From Armatimonadota bacterium (lineage in GTDB: Bacteria > Armatimonadota > Abditibacteriia > CG2-30-59-28), in assembly GCA_016199605.1 (NCBI GenBank), contig JACQGJ010000063.1, positions 1 through 5,986 of the forward strand: a DNA stretch of 5,986 bases. The letters are read 5' to 3'. The notes beneath the pieces were generated by a model that did not search any database, was not told the DNA's origin, and was given only the letters and a program-made list of their open reading frames with translations. Positions 1 through 5,975 of the stretch are shown piece by piece (within the stretch, counting starts at the first letter, position 1; each line of letters begins with the position of its first letter). A program made the translations under genes and the position numbers.

Positions 1-25
1 AGGCGAGTGTCCCTGTATTCTCCCA

Positions 26-58
26 GACCCCTGCCAGTTCATCTGGCAGGTGAATGAG
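26..58 (+). repeat. Hairpin repeat, copy 1 (REP-like)
   Basis: The copy contains the palindrome CTGCCAG-TTCAT-CTGGCAG. It gives an 8-bp stem (30-37 with 43-50) and a 5-nt loop, with conserved flanks GACCC on the left and TGAATGAG on the right. Positions 26-54 are an exact reverse complement of 111-139, so copies 1 and 2 form a 29-bp perfect inverted repeat around a 56-nt spacer. Copy 3 (178-210) matches over the full 33 nt with a few differences. The arrangement resembles REP doublets (REPINs), but family membership is inferred. No gene overlaps it. Confidence 0.8.
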
Positions 59-110
59 ACTGCGTGGCTGCAATACGGGAGCGGCAACCGTCTTAGCTCG
101 CCCAATCTTC

Positions 111-139
111 TTCACCTGCCAGATGAACTGGCAGGGGTC
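111..139 (-). repeat. Hairpin repeat, copy 2, inverted relative to copy 1
   Basis: This is the exact reverse complement of 26-54. Its own stem is CCTGCCAG (115-122) with CTGGCAGG (128-135) around the loop ATGAA. Homology to the other copies stops at 111, so the TGAATGAG flank seen in copies 1 and 3 is missing here. Paired with copy 1 it could extrude as one long cruciform or as two small hairpins. Confidence 0.8.
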
Positions 140-177
140 GAAGGCTAGCCACCACAGCGCCATTTTAGCCCGTCAAC

Positions 178-210
178 CTCATTCACCGGCGAGATAAACT
201 CGCAGGGGTC
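178..210 (-). repeat. Hairpin repeat, copy 3, diverged with a compensatory change
   Basis: Positions 182-210 match copy 2 at 25 of 29 sites, and the CTCA flank matches copy 1. Two of the four differences fall on opposite sides of one stem base pair (C to G and G to C), so pairing is kept. One difference is in the loop, and one breaks a pair. It lies about 45 nt beyond the stop codon of the beta-CASP gene and could act as a transcript 3'-end stem-loop. It lacks a clear following T-run on the minus strand, so a classic intrinsic terminator is not supported. Confidence 0.7.
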
Positions 211-254
211 TTATGATACAATTCCAATGTTCGTTTCATTCTTGTTGACGGTTT

Positions 255-1655
255 TCAGGCAACTTCCACCGTGTCCAGCCTCGCCGGTACCCGCGTGGCG
301 ACCTTGAACTTCTCTGCGATGGTAGCAGATAACGCGGCCGCGGCTTCAGGATCACCGTGGACGAAACAGGTCTCCTGTGGCTTGTCCCGAATACCGGCGA
401 ACCACTCGATCAGACCGTCGCGATCGGCGTGGGCGGAAAAGCCGTCGATATGTCGGACCTCGGCTCGAACGGCGTGTTGTTGCCCGAAAATGCGAACCGA
501 CTGCGCGCCCTCACGAATCGACCGGCCCAGAGTGCCGACGCCCTGGTAACCGACGAACAGGATTGTGTTGACGGGGTTGTCGATGTTGTTGTGCAAGTGG
601 TGCTTGATGCGACCGCCGGTACACATTCCACTGCCGGCGATGATGATGCACGGTTTCCGAAGATGATGCAGCTCCTTCGACTCGTCGACGGACTGAACCA
701 TCCGAACTTCCGGGAACTGAAAGGGCTTCTCGCCGCCAGCGATCAAGGCGTTTGTTTCCGCATCGTAGACCTCGGGATGTTGCAGCAGGATCTTCGTGGC
801 AGAGATGGCCATGGGGCTGTCCACAAAAACGGGAACCCGGGGGACCGCGTTGTCCTCGAATAGACTGTTCAACTCATAGAGGATCTCCTGAGTCCGTCCC
901 ACCGCGAAGGCCGGCATGAGCAACTTGCCGCCACGCTTAATCGTGTCTTTGACCGCCAGCCGCAGAAGCTCACACTTGTTGTCGGCGTTCTCGTGAAGCC
1001 GATCTCCATAAGTCGATTCCATCAGCAGGAAATCGGCCCGTTCGACGAGGGTAGGGTCGCGCAGAATCGGCGCCCCTCTCACCCCCAGGTCACCGGAGAA
1101 AACGAGACGCTTTTCCGCTCCGTTCTCTTTCACGGTAAGCTCAAGGATCGAGGAACCGAGGATATGTCCGGCGTCGAGATACCTGACGGAGACGCCGTCC
1201 TTCAGACGAACAGTTTCCTCGTAGTCCACTCCTTGCAGTTGGTCGAGGCACGCTTCCGCTTCCTCAATGGTATAGAGGGGCTTGACCCATTCCGCCTCTT
1301 CGCCCTTCTTCTGAAGGCGCTTCTTCTTCCACTTGGCGTCTTCTTCCTGCAAGTGGGCGGAATCGAGCAGCAAAACCTCGGCCAGTTCCACCGACGGCTT
1401 TGTCCCGAGGATGGGACCGTTGTATCCGAGCTTGTGGAGAAGGGGAAGGCGACCCGCGTGGTCGATGTGAGCATGGCTAAGCAGCACGTAATCCAGCGCG
1501 GCAACATCAAAAGGGAAAGGCTCGCAGTTCTTCTGGTGCCGGTCGTCTCCCCCTTGGAACAAGCCGCAGTCGAGCAAAAGCTTTAACCCGCCGGCTTCCA
1601 CGTAGTGGCACGATCCGGTGACTTCTCCCGCCGCTCCACAAAACTGGATGTGCAT
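255..1655 (-). CDS. MBL-fold/beta-CASP RNA-processing nuclease homologue (CPSF73/Ysh1-like)
   Basis: This is a predicted zinc-dependent RNA endo/exonuclease of the bacterial beta-CASP group related to eukaryotic CPSF-73. From the ATG at 1655 it has 466 residues, normal for the family. Visible motifs are the HAHIDH metal site (61-66), H164 in AGHILG, D189 in SGDLG, beta-CASP motif A E213 in ESTYG, motif B H409 in GFSAHAD and motif C H433 in FVHGD. All ligands are present, so it should be active. A Lys/Glu-rich insertion (about 103-125) follows the first metal motif, as in many bacterial members. There is no signal peptide and no KH domain, so it is cytoplasmic and not the archaeal aCPSF type. 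A GTG at 1664 would add three residues and overlap the upstream gene by 4 bp. The ATG is preferred because AAGGGG (1664-1669) lies 8 nt upstream and MHIQFCGAAGEVTGS matches the usual family N-terminus. It is translationally coupled to the Gfo/Idh gene. Its RNA target is unknown. Confidence 0.95.
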   Translation of the reverse strand: MHIQFCGAAGEVTGSCHYVEAGGLKLLLDCGLFQGGDDRHQKNCEPFPFDVAALDYVLLSHAHIDHAGRLPLLHKLGYNGPILGTKPSVELAEVLLLDSAHLQEEDAKWKKKRLQKKGEEAEWVKPLYTIEEAEACLDQLQGVDYEETVRLKDGVSVRYLDAGHILGSSILELTVKENGAEKRLVFSGDLGVRGAPILRDPTLVERADFLLMESTYGDRLHENADNKCELLRLAVKDTIKRGGKLLMPAFAVGRTQEILYELNSLFEDNAVPRVPVFVDSPMAISATKILLQHPEVYDAETNALIAGGEKPFQFPEVRMVQSVDESKELHHLRKPCIIIAGSGMCTGGRIKHHLHNNIDNPVNTILFVGYQGVGTLGRSIREGAQSVRIFGQQHAVRAEVRHIDGFSAHADRDGLIEWFAGIRDKPQETCFVHGDPEAAAALSATIAEKFKVATRVPARLDTVEVA

Positions 1656-1660
1656 CCTCG

Positions 1661-2698
1661 TCACCCCTTTGCCTCTACCGAGACAATCCTTCCCGTCCTC
1701 GCCGACTGGTAGGCCGCTGTGATCAGCTTCATGTTGCGCAGCCCCACTTCACCATTGACGGGAGGTTCCGTGTTCGACTCAATCGCCTCACCGAAGGCCT
1801 CGAATTCGGCCTGGTACATGTTCTGGTCGAGATCGAGGGGAACCTCCGCTTCTGTCATCTGGCTCAGGTCCTCGGAACCTTCAGGCAGCTTCCTGGCAAC
1901 CAGGGCCCCTTTCGATGACTGCCCGACGCTGCCAGTCGTGTAGGCATAGCCGCGGCTGCCGAACACTTCAACCGGACGCGAGCTGGTTGCCGGAGTACAG
2001 AAGTGGGTATCGACAACGCCGACGGCGCCGCACTCGAATTTCAGAGTAATCACAGCCGTGTCTTCCACCAGGAAGTCCTGGACCAGAGTGTCGGCAAAGC
2101 AACTCAGATCGGTAGCCGGTCCCAGGAGGAATTCAAGAAGGTCCATCGCGTGGGAACCGACATCCATGAGCGGCCCGCCGCCACCGATTTTGGGGTCCTG
2201 TCTCCACGCGCCTTCCGTGGGTGGATACCACCAGGCAAACTGTACCCGCGCCGTCACGATCTCGCCCAGCATCCCCTGGTCGATCATTGATTTCAGCTTG
2301 AGATGAACCGGATGAAATCGCAGCATGAGGGCTGTGCCGAGTTTCACATTGTGCTCCCGGCAGGTACGCACCATCTTCTCGGCTTCCTTCTCATTCATTG
2401 CGAGCGGCTTCTCACAGAAGATGTGTTTCCCATGCTCCGCCGCCTTCATGACTTCGGGAAGGTGCGAGTTGTGCGGGGTGCAGATGTAAACCGCCTCCAC
2501 CTCAGCATCCCGATACAGTTCTTCAGAGTTCAAGTAATAACGGACACCTCCGAAGGTTTCGGATACAGCGCGTACCCGTTCTTCGTTGGTGTTCATTACC
2601 GCAATCAACTTACCGTTTTTGGCAGGTAAGATGCCTTCGGGTATCGCGCGGTACTTTGCGAATCCGCTGGCGCCTACCACTCCCCAACCAACAGGCAT
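1661..2698 (-). CDS. Gfo/Idh/MocA family NAD(P)-dependent oxidoreductase
   Basis: This is a predicted cytoplasmic NAD(P)-dependent dehydrogenase acting on a sugar, inositol or related polyol; the exact substrate cannot be read from sequence. It has 345 residues, typical for the family. An N-terminal Rossmann domain opens with GWGVVGASG (4-12), and CTPHNSH (73-79) leads to the hallmark CEKPLA (95-100) with the conserved lysine K97. The C-terminal alpha/beta domain carries GGGGPLMDVGSHAMDL (172-187), where D179 and H183 occupy the usual catalytic positions. The short N-terminus and lack of a Tat or Sec signal exclude the periplasmic glucose-fructose oxidoreductase type. The ATG at 2698 has GAGGTG (2707-2712) 8 nt upstream and a good promoter at 2731-2760. 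Its TGA overlaps the alternative GTG of the beta-CASP gene, so the two are surely cotranscribed. It could be a dehydrogenase of an aminosugar or uronate. Confidence 0.93.
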   Translation of the reverse strand: MPVGWGVVGASGFAKYRAIPEGILPAKNGKLIAVMNTNEERVRAVSETFGGVRYYLNSEELYRDAEVEAVYICTPHNSHLPEVMKAAEHGKHIFCEKPLAMNEKEAEKMVRTCREHNVKLGTALMLRFHPVHLKLKSMIDQGMLGEIVTARVQFAWWYPPTEGAWRQDPKIGGGGPLMDVGSHAMDLLEFLLGPATDLSCFADTLVQDFLVEDTAVITLKFECGAVGVVDTHFCTPATSSRPVEVFGSRGYAYTTGSVGQSSKGALVARKLPEGSEDLSQMTEAEVPLDLDQNMYQAEFEAFGEAIESNTEPPVNGEVGLRNMKLITAAYQSARTGRIVSVEAKG

Positions 2699-2706
2699 AA
2701 AAGGAA

Positions 2707-2712
2707 CACCTC
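2707..2712 (-). promoter_or_regulatory. Ribosome binding site of the Gfo/Idh gene
   Basis: GAGGTG on the minus strand lies exactly 8 nt before the ATG at 2698. It fixes this start and is the best Shine-Dalgarno match in the window. Confidence 0.75.
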
Positions 2713-2727
2713 TACTTTCTAATGTAG
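2712..2727. promoter_or_regulatory. Imperfect dyad over the predicted transcription start
   Basis: CTACTTTCTAATGTAG has outer half-sites CTAC/GTAG and an inner TT/AA match with intervening mismatches. It lies from about -2 to +14 relative to the predicted start, a common place for a repressor operator. It may be chance, since the matching core is short. Confidence 0.3.
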
Positions 2728-2730
2728 CCT

Positions 2731-2760
2731 ATTCTATGCGTCGGCAAGAAGGCTTGTCAA
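2731..2760 (-). promoter_or_regulatory. Sigma-70-type promoter of the Gfo/Idh - beta-CASP operon
   Basis: On the minus strand a perfect -35 box TTGACA (2755-2760) is separated by 18 nt from TAGAAT (2731-2736), which matches the -10 consensus at five of six sites. Transcription would begin near 2725, giving a leader of about 26 nt before the ATG. This is by far the best promoter-like sequence in the window and argues that these two genes are expressed independently of the upstream DadA gene. The assignment is by consensus only. Confidence 0.75.
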
Positions 2761-2793
2761 GGTGAATTGGCCGGAAGCCAGGGGGAGGCGGTA

Positions 2794-2811
2794 TTCGCTT
2801 CATGAATCGAA
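2794..2811. promoter_or_regulatory. 18-bp near-perfect palindrome upstream of the operon promoter
   Basis: TTCGCTTCATGAATCGAA pairs at eight of nine symmetric positions. It is centred about 77 bp upstream of the predicted start and outside any gene. Its size and symmetry suit a dimeric helix-turn-helix regulator. The position would suit an activator or a distal repressor site; the regulator is unknown. Confidence 0.4.
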
Positions 2812-2815
2812 GCAG

Positions 2816-2833
2816 AGACCGGTGGGACGGTCT
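2816..2833 (-). terminator. Weak stem-loop downstream of the DadA gene
   Basis: AGACCG and CGGTCT form a 6-bp stem around a 6-nt loop, about 70 nt after the DadA stop codon. No T-run follows on the minus strand, so a factor-independent terminator is doubtful. It could instead stabilise the transcript 3' end. Nothing else between 2834 and 2900 looks functional. Confidence 0.25.
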
Positions 2834-2900
2834 TGCCCTCCCTTTACACGAGAACCGGGTTGCGGCGGGGTGCGTTGGTCGTTGAGGGATACTTGTGAGG

Positions 2901-4160
2901 CTATTGTTCCTGCGCGAACCTCTCCACCCGCAAGGGTGTGAGATCCACCTCCGGCTCTTGGCGACAGACAATCTGCGAAATGAGCTTGCCGGTGATCGGG
3001 CCGAGTGATTGCCCGATCATTGCGTGTCCAGAGGCGACAAGCAAGTTCTCGTATCTCTGCGTCCGCCCGAGAATCGGCAACCCATCAGGAGTGCAGGGAC
3101 GTAGGCCGCGCCAGATCTCGATCAGGTCCACGTCCACCAGCCCACCCAGGAAAGCCCGGGCTCCTTTCAGGATCGCCTCCACCCGCCGTCGGTTGATGGA
3201 TAAGTCGAGTCCCGCAAGCTCGAGGGTCCCCGCGAGGCGCAAACGGTCTCCCAGCGGAGTGACCGCGACACGAGTTTCACCGAGTAGCATCGGAATTGTT
3301 GGGCATAGGGGTGGACGCTTGACCGTGATACTGTATCCTTTGGCCGCCTGAATCGGCAGGGAGAGGTCGAGGTTCCCTGCGAGAGTCGGAGACCAGGCGC
3401 CTCCAGCCAACACTACTTCGTCGGGCTGGAAGTCGCCGCGAGTGGTTCGAACGTGGGAAATCCGGTTGCCGTCGGCTTCGATCCACAGGACCTCGGTTTG
3501 AGGCCGTAGATCGACCCCTTTCTCCCCCGCCAGCCTCGCGAGATTCGTGACAAACCCCCGCGGATCCAGATGAGCATCTTCGGCGTAGTAGACTCCGCCC
3601 ACTACCTCGGGCAGGATTTGAGGCTCCATCTCGCGGACTCCGGAGTTGTCGAGGGTCCTGAATTCAATGCCGTATTCTCCAAGGAGCCGGGCCTCCCTGA
3701 TCCCGCCCTCATACCCTTGAGGTGTCCGGTAGAGCATCAGCATCCCTTTTCGCTCGAACCCGAACGCCAGTTCCGCCCTGGCAGCGAATCCCTCGTAGAG
3801 TCGCAGGCTGGCGCGCTGCAAATCCCGAAGCAAAGGGACAGCCCTCCGCACACTGCTCTCATTGCACGATCGAGTGAACCTCCAGAGCCATGACAGCAAC
3901 TCGAGGTTCATTCGGGGTTTGATGTAAAACGGGCTTTCCGGGTCGAACATCCATCGCAATCCACTTCCCAGGGCACCCGGAGAAGCCAGGGGCACGCTGT
4001 GGCTTGGAAGGATGAACCCCGCGTTCCCATAGGAAGCTCCGGAGCAGAGCTCGCCCTTGTCCAGCAGCACGACCTCGCGTCCCTGCTCCGCAAGATACCA
4101 GGCTGAGCAAACTCCGATCACCCCGCCACCGATAACCAGGACCGTATCTCTTTTCGCCAT
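2901..4160 (-). CDS. FAD-dependent D-amino-acid dehydrogenase/oxidase, DadA-like
   Basis: This is a predicted flavoprotein that oxidises D-amino acids, or a related secondary amine such as D-hydroxyproline, to the keto or imino product. Such DadA-type enzymes pass electrons to the respiratory chain. From the ATG at 4160 it has 419 residues, typical of DadA. The N-terminus is the FAD-binding Rossmann motif, GGGVIG with G11, G13 and G16, followed by LLDKG with D34 at the ribose-binding position where glutamate is usual. KGYSITV lies near 274-280. The C-terminal signature WRGLRPCTPDGLPILGR (350-366) is followed by ASGHAMIG (376-383), which closes the flavin site. No signal peptide is seen. A GTG at 4169 would add three residues, but AGGGAG (4169-4174) is 8 nt from the ATG and overlaps the GTG, so the ATG is preferred. 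It could act in alanine, hydroxyproline or cell-wall D-amino-acid catabolism; no racemase or epimerase lies beside it. Confidence 0.92.
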   Translation of the reverse strand: MAKRDTVLVIGGGVIGVCSAWYLAEQGREVVLLDKGELCSGASYGNAGFILPSHSVPLASPGALGSGLRWMFDPESPFYIKPRMNLELLSWLWRFTRSCNESSVRRAVPLLRDLQRASLRLYEGFAARAELAFGFERKGMLMLYRTPQGYEGGIREARLLGEYGIEFRTLDNSGVREMEPQILPEVVGGVYYAEDAHLDPRGFVTNLARLAGEKGVDLRPQTEVLWIEADGNRISHVRTTRGDFQPDEVVLAGGAWSPTLAGNLDLSLPIQAAKGYSITVKRPPLCPTIPMLLGETRVAVTPLGDRLRLAGTLELAGLDLSINRRRVEAILKGARAFLGGLVDVDLIEIWRGLRPCTPDGLPILGRTQRYENLLVASGHAMIGQSLGPITGKLISQIVCRQEPEVDLTPLRVERFAQEQ

Positions 4161-4195
4161 TCCGTCCACTCCCTGTCACGAATCGAATTCTGGGG

Positions 4196-4338
4196 CTGAG
4201 AGCGTGTCCAAAAAGCCCTCCTTTGGCCCTGTTGGAACGGGTTGATTAGCATCAACCCCTACGTTTTCCCGCCAGTTCTTCGCTCCGGTCGTAGGGGTGG
4301 ATGCTAATCCACCCGGGGCTTCTGGGACACGCTCTGAG
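4196..4338. mobile_element. MITE-like element with nested hairpins, no coding capacity
   Basis: Two inverted arms run 4199-4263 and 4290-4335. The outer 20 nt match at 18 sites (AGAGCGTGTCC is exact) and the inner 25 nt at 23 sites. The left arm carries an extra stretch of about 19 nt (4219-4238). Each arm contains its own perfect 8-bp hairpin: GGGTTGAT-TAGC-ATCAACCC (4239-4258) and GGGTGGAT-GCTA-ATCCACCC (4295-4314). CTGAG occurs directly repeated at 4196-4200 and 4334-4338, so a 133-bp element starting AGCGTGTCC with a 5-bp target duplication is the simplest reading. The centre (4264-4289) is unique. No transposase is nearby, so mobility would need help in trans. The remaining parts of the gap (4175-4195 and 4339-4385) show no promoter or terminator. 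Confidence 0.72.
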
Positions 4339-4385
4339 ACCGTTAGGCCCCTCTTCACCAACCTCGCGGCCCCTGCCCGCCGTTA

Positions 4386-5678
4386 CTACCTATTCTGCAT
4401 GGCGAGAATCGCCGCGCCCAAGGCTCCGCCGTTGTCCCCCAGTTCAGCGGGAAGCACAACGAAGCGTCTTCGATCGGCGCAGATCAGGTCCTTCACCGCC
4501 GCCTTCGCGGCATGGGCGACGATCCACTCTCCCAACGCCTCGACAACTCCTCCGCCGATGATGAAGACCTCGGGGTCGATCATGTTGGCGATGTTGGCGA
4601 GTCCCAGTCCCACTGCCTTCGCCGCGGTGTTCAGAACACTGAGCGTCACCGGGTCTTTCTGACTCACTGCCTCACGGAGAGCGCCGCTCCGGATGATCCT
4701 GGGATCGCGCCCGACCAACGTTGTGATGACCGTGCTCTCTCCCTTTCGAACTGCTGCGCGGATGTCGCGGGTGATAGACCGACGTCCCGCGATGGCTTCC
4801 ATACAGCCGAAGTTGCCGCAACCGCACTTCGGCCCCGACGGGTCGACGACGAGGTGTCCGACCTCCGCTGCCATGCCGTTGGCGCCACGATACAGTTGCC
4901 CATTCACAACAAGACCGCCACCGATGCCGGTCCCCCAAAAGACACCCACGACGTTCTGATAGCCGCGACCCGCCCCCAGGGCCCATTCACCCAGGGTGCC
5001 GACGTTCACATCATTGTCGAGGTACACTGGAACTCCCATCCGTTCTTGGAGCAGAGACTGAATGGGCACGTCCCGCCAGTTCAGGTTAGGCGCGAAGACG
5101 ACCATGCCGCGGTCGAAGTCGATGGTCCCCGCAGCCCCGACACCCAACCCTTGGAGGCGGCTCCTTTCAACACCCGCTTCCTGTAGCACGGCTCGCGCCT
5201 GTTCTGCAATCAGTCCGACCACTGCGTCAGGGCTCCCGGCCTCTGCGACAACCACCTTGGCGCTGGCAACTACTTCTCCCCTACCTGTCACCGCGGCGAC
5301 TTGTGCATTGGTCCCCCCCAAATCCACACCGATAAACACGGACTGTCGTGGAACCTTCTTCTTTGTGACACGCTGGAGGGCTATCCGACGGCCCTCCTCG
5401 GTGAGGACTCTCCTCACCTTTCGCAACGACTTACGGTGCGCTTTTACGGTGGTCTCGTCTGAGTTGCGTGGGAGCGACTTGCTGGAATCGAGTTGGTGTT
5501 CGGACTCCTGGAGAACCGTCTCCAGCTTGGTCCGTTCGCCCGAGCGCGGCGGTTCAGGCATGGAACGAAGTCGAGCGATCTCCTCGCCCAGAATCTCCAT
5601 CTCGTGTCGCAACCGAGTCCTTTCGGGTGACAAAAGGCCCTTGGGTTGATCTGTTACTTGTGGCGATTCTTTACGCAT
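4386..5678 (-). CDS. ROK-family sugar kinase (glucokinase-like) with N-terminal extension
   Basis: This is a predicted cytoplasmic ATP-dependent kinase of glucose, N-acetylmannosamine or a similar hexose. The catalytic part (114-430) is complete. It has phosphate-1 motif DLGGT (119-123), GAAGTID (181-187), catalytic D223 in LDNDVN, GTGIGGG (249-255), sugar-binding EVGH (272-275), the zinc site H275 with C285, C287 and C292 in CGCGNFGC, and E294. GDNGGALGAA closes the C-terminus. With every catalytic and zinc residue intact, activity is likely. Residues 1-113 are a charged Arg/Glu/Lys-rich, probably helical extension without the winged-helix seen in NagC/XylR-type ROK repressors. Plain ROK kinases begin close to the DxGGT motif, so 430 residues is long. 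The ATG at 5678 has a run of six G (5687-5692) 8 nt upstream. It ends in tandem stops TAG TAA. Its substrate cannot be read from sequence. Confidence 0.94.
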   Translation of the reverse strand: MRKESPQVTDQPKGLLSPERTRLRHEMEILGEEIARLRSMPEPPRSGERTKLETVLQESEHQLDSSKSLPRNSDETTVKAHRKSLRKVRRVLTEEGRRIALQRVTKKKVPRQSVFIGVDLGGTNAQVAAVTGRGEVVASAKVVVAEAGSPDAVVGLIAEQARAVLQEAGVERSRLQGLGVGAAGTIDFDRGMVVFAPNLNWRDVPIQSLLQERMGVPVYLDNDVNVGTLGEWALGAGRGYQNVVGVFWGTGIGGGLVVNGQLYRGANGMAAEVGHLVVDPSGPKCGCGNFGCMEAIAGRRSITRDIRAAVRKGESTVITTLVGRDPRIIRSGALREAVSQKDPVTLSVLNTAAKAVGLGLANIANMIDPEVFIIGGGVVEALGEWIVAHAAKAAVKDLICADRRRFVVLPAELGDNGGALGAAILAMQNR

Positions 5679-5697
5679 GTTAGTTACCCCCCTGGGT

Positions 5698-5761
5698 GCG
5701 AACTCGGAGAGCTACGAACTCGCAGAGTTCGAGGTTTACGAACTCGGAGAGTTCGAGTGGT
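5698..5761. repeat. Tandem palindromes, candidate operators or leader hairpins of the ROK gene
   Basis: The core CGAACTC-GGA-GAGTTCG is a 7-bp perfect dyad with a 3-nt centre. It occurs at 5739-5755, at 5715-5731 with centre GCA, and as a degenerate copy at 5699-5713 where the right half decays. The two good copies sit in 24-nt direct repeats (5714-5737 and 5738-5761). They end about 20 bp upstream of the ROK start codon, so they could bind a dimeric repressor cooperatively or fold as stem-loops in the leader RNA. Which of these applies, or whether either does, is not shown by the sequence. Confidence 0.7.
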
Positions 5762-5773
5762 CCGAGTCAATTC

Positions 5774-5789
5774 GTGACATTTATGTTAC
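5774..5789. promoter_or_regulatory. 16-bp near-palindrome upstream of the ROK gene
   Basis: GTGACATTTATGTTAC is symmetric at six of seven outer pairs, the exception being a G-T pair. Its AT-rich centre and GTGAC-type half-sites resemble operators of dimeric regulators in general. It lies about 96 bp upstream of the start codon. Assignment is by symmetry alone. Confidence 0.35.
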
Positions 5790-5914
5790 CCGGCGTCGAA
5801 GCACCTTCGCTGCGATGACCTTCGGATAGTTATTCTGCATCGACACACCGCAATCCTTCTGCGTCAGGATTTTTGTGTGCATTATCTATTCTGATGTCGC
5901 CCCTGACGTCCAAC

Positions 5915-5975
5915 GTAGTGAACGGTCGCCGTGCCGTTCCTGCCGGGCGTGAACGGCACGGCGACCGTTCACTAC
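5915..5975. repeat. 25-bp perfect inverted repeat with 11-nt loop
   Basis: The arms at 5915-5939 and 5951-5975 are exact reverse complements, beginning GTAGTGAACGG and ending CCGTTCACTAC. The loop is CTGCCGGGCGT. Each arm also contains a smaller dyad, GAACGG with CCGTTC (5920-5925 with 5934-5939, and 5951-5956 with 5965-5970), so two small hairpins are an alternative to one long stem. It is too symmetric for chance. It could be a dispersed palindromic element, or a strong transcript-end hairpin for a gene beyond the window edge. No T-run follows on either side. Confidence 0.8.

Noticed and set aside
26..210. Possible CRISPR array
   Set aside because: There are only three copies, in mixed orientation, with unequal spacers and no cas genes.
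993..1586. Plus-strand open frame of 197 codons
   Set aside because: It lies wholly opposite the beta-CASP gene, whose motifs are complete, and its product shows no recognisable domain. It is a shadow of a GC-rich gene.
2729..2971. 80-codon minus-strand frame across the DadA/Gfo gap
   Set aside because: It overlaps the DadA 3' end and runs into the promoter. Its composition is rich in Arg, Pro and Ser, and no domain is recognisable.
4176..4361. 61-codon minus-strand frame in the gap before DadA
   Set aside because: It is almost entirely made of the MITE-like inverted repeat and is explained by it.
4512..5186. Plus-strand open frame of 224 codons
   Set aside because: It is antisense to the ROK catalytic domain, with no family motif. 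The ROK reading is certain.
5337..5339. Internal GTG (V114) as the true ROK start, giving a normal-length kinase
   Set aside because: There is no well-placed ribosome site. The upstream 113 codons stay open with plausible codon use, and the ATG at 5678 has a G-rich stretch at the same 8-nt spacing as the other genes. Kept as a possible check, not as the call.
5852..5874. Plus-strand terminator-like hairpin AATCCT/AGGATT followed by T-run
   Set aside because: The stem is only six mostly weak base pairs, and there is no plus-strand gene for it to terminate.
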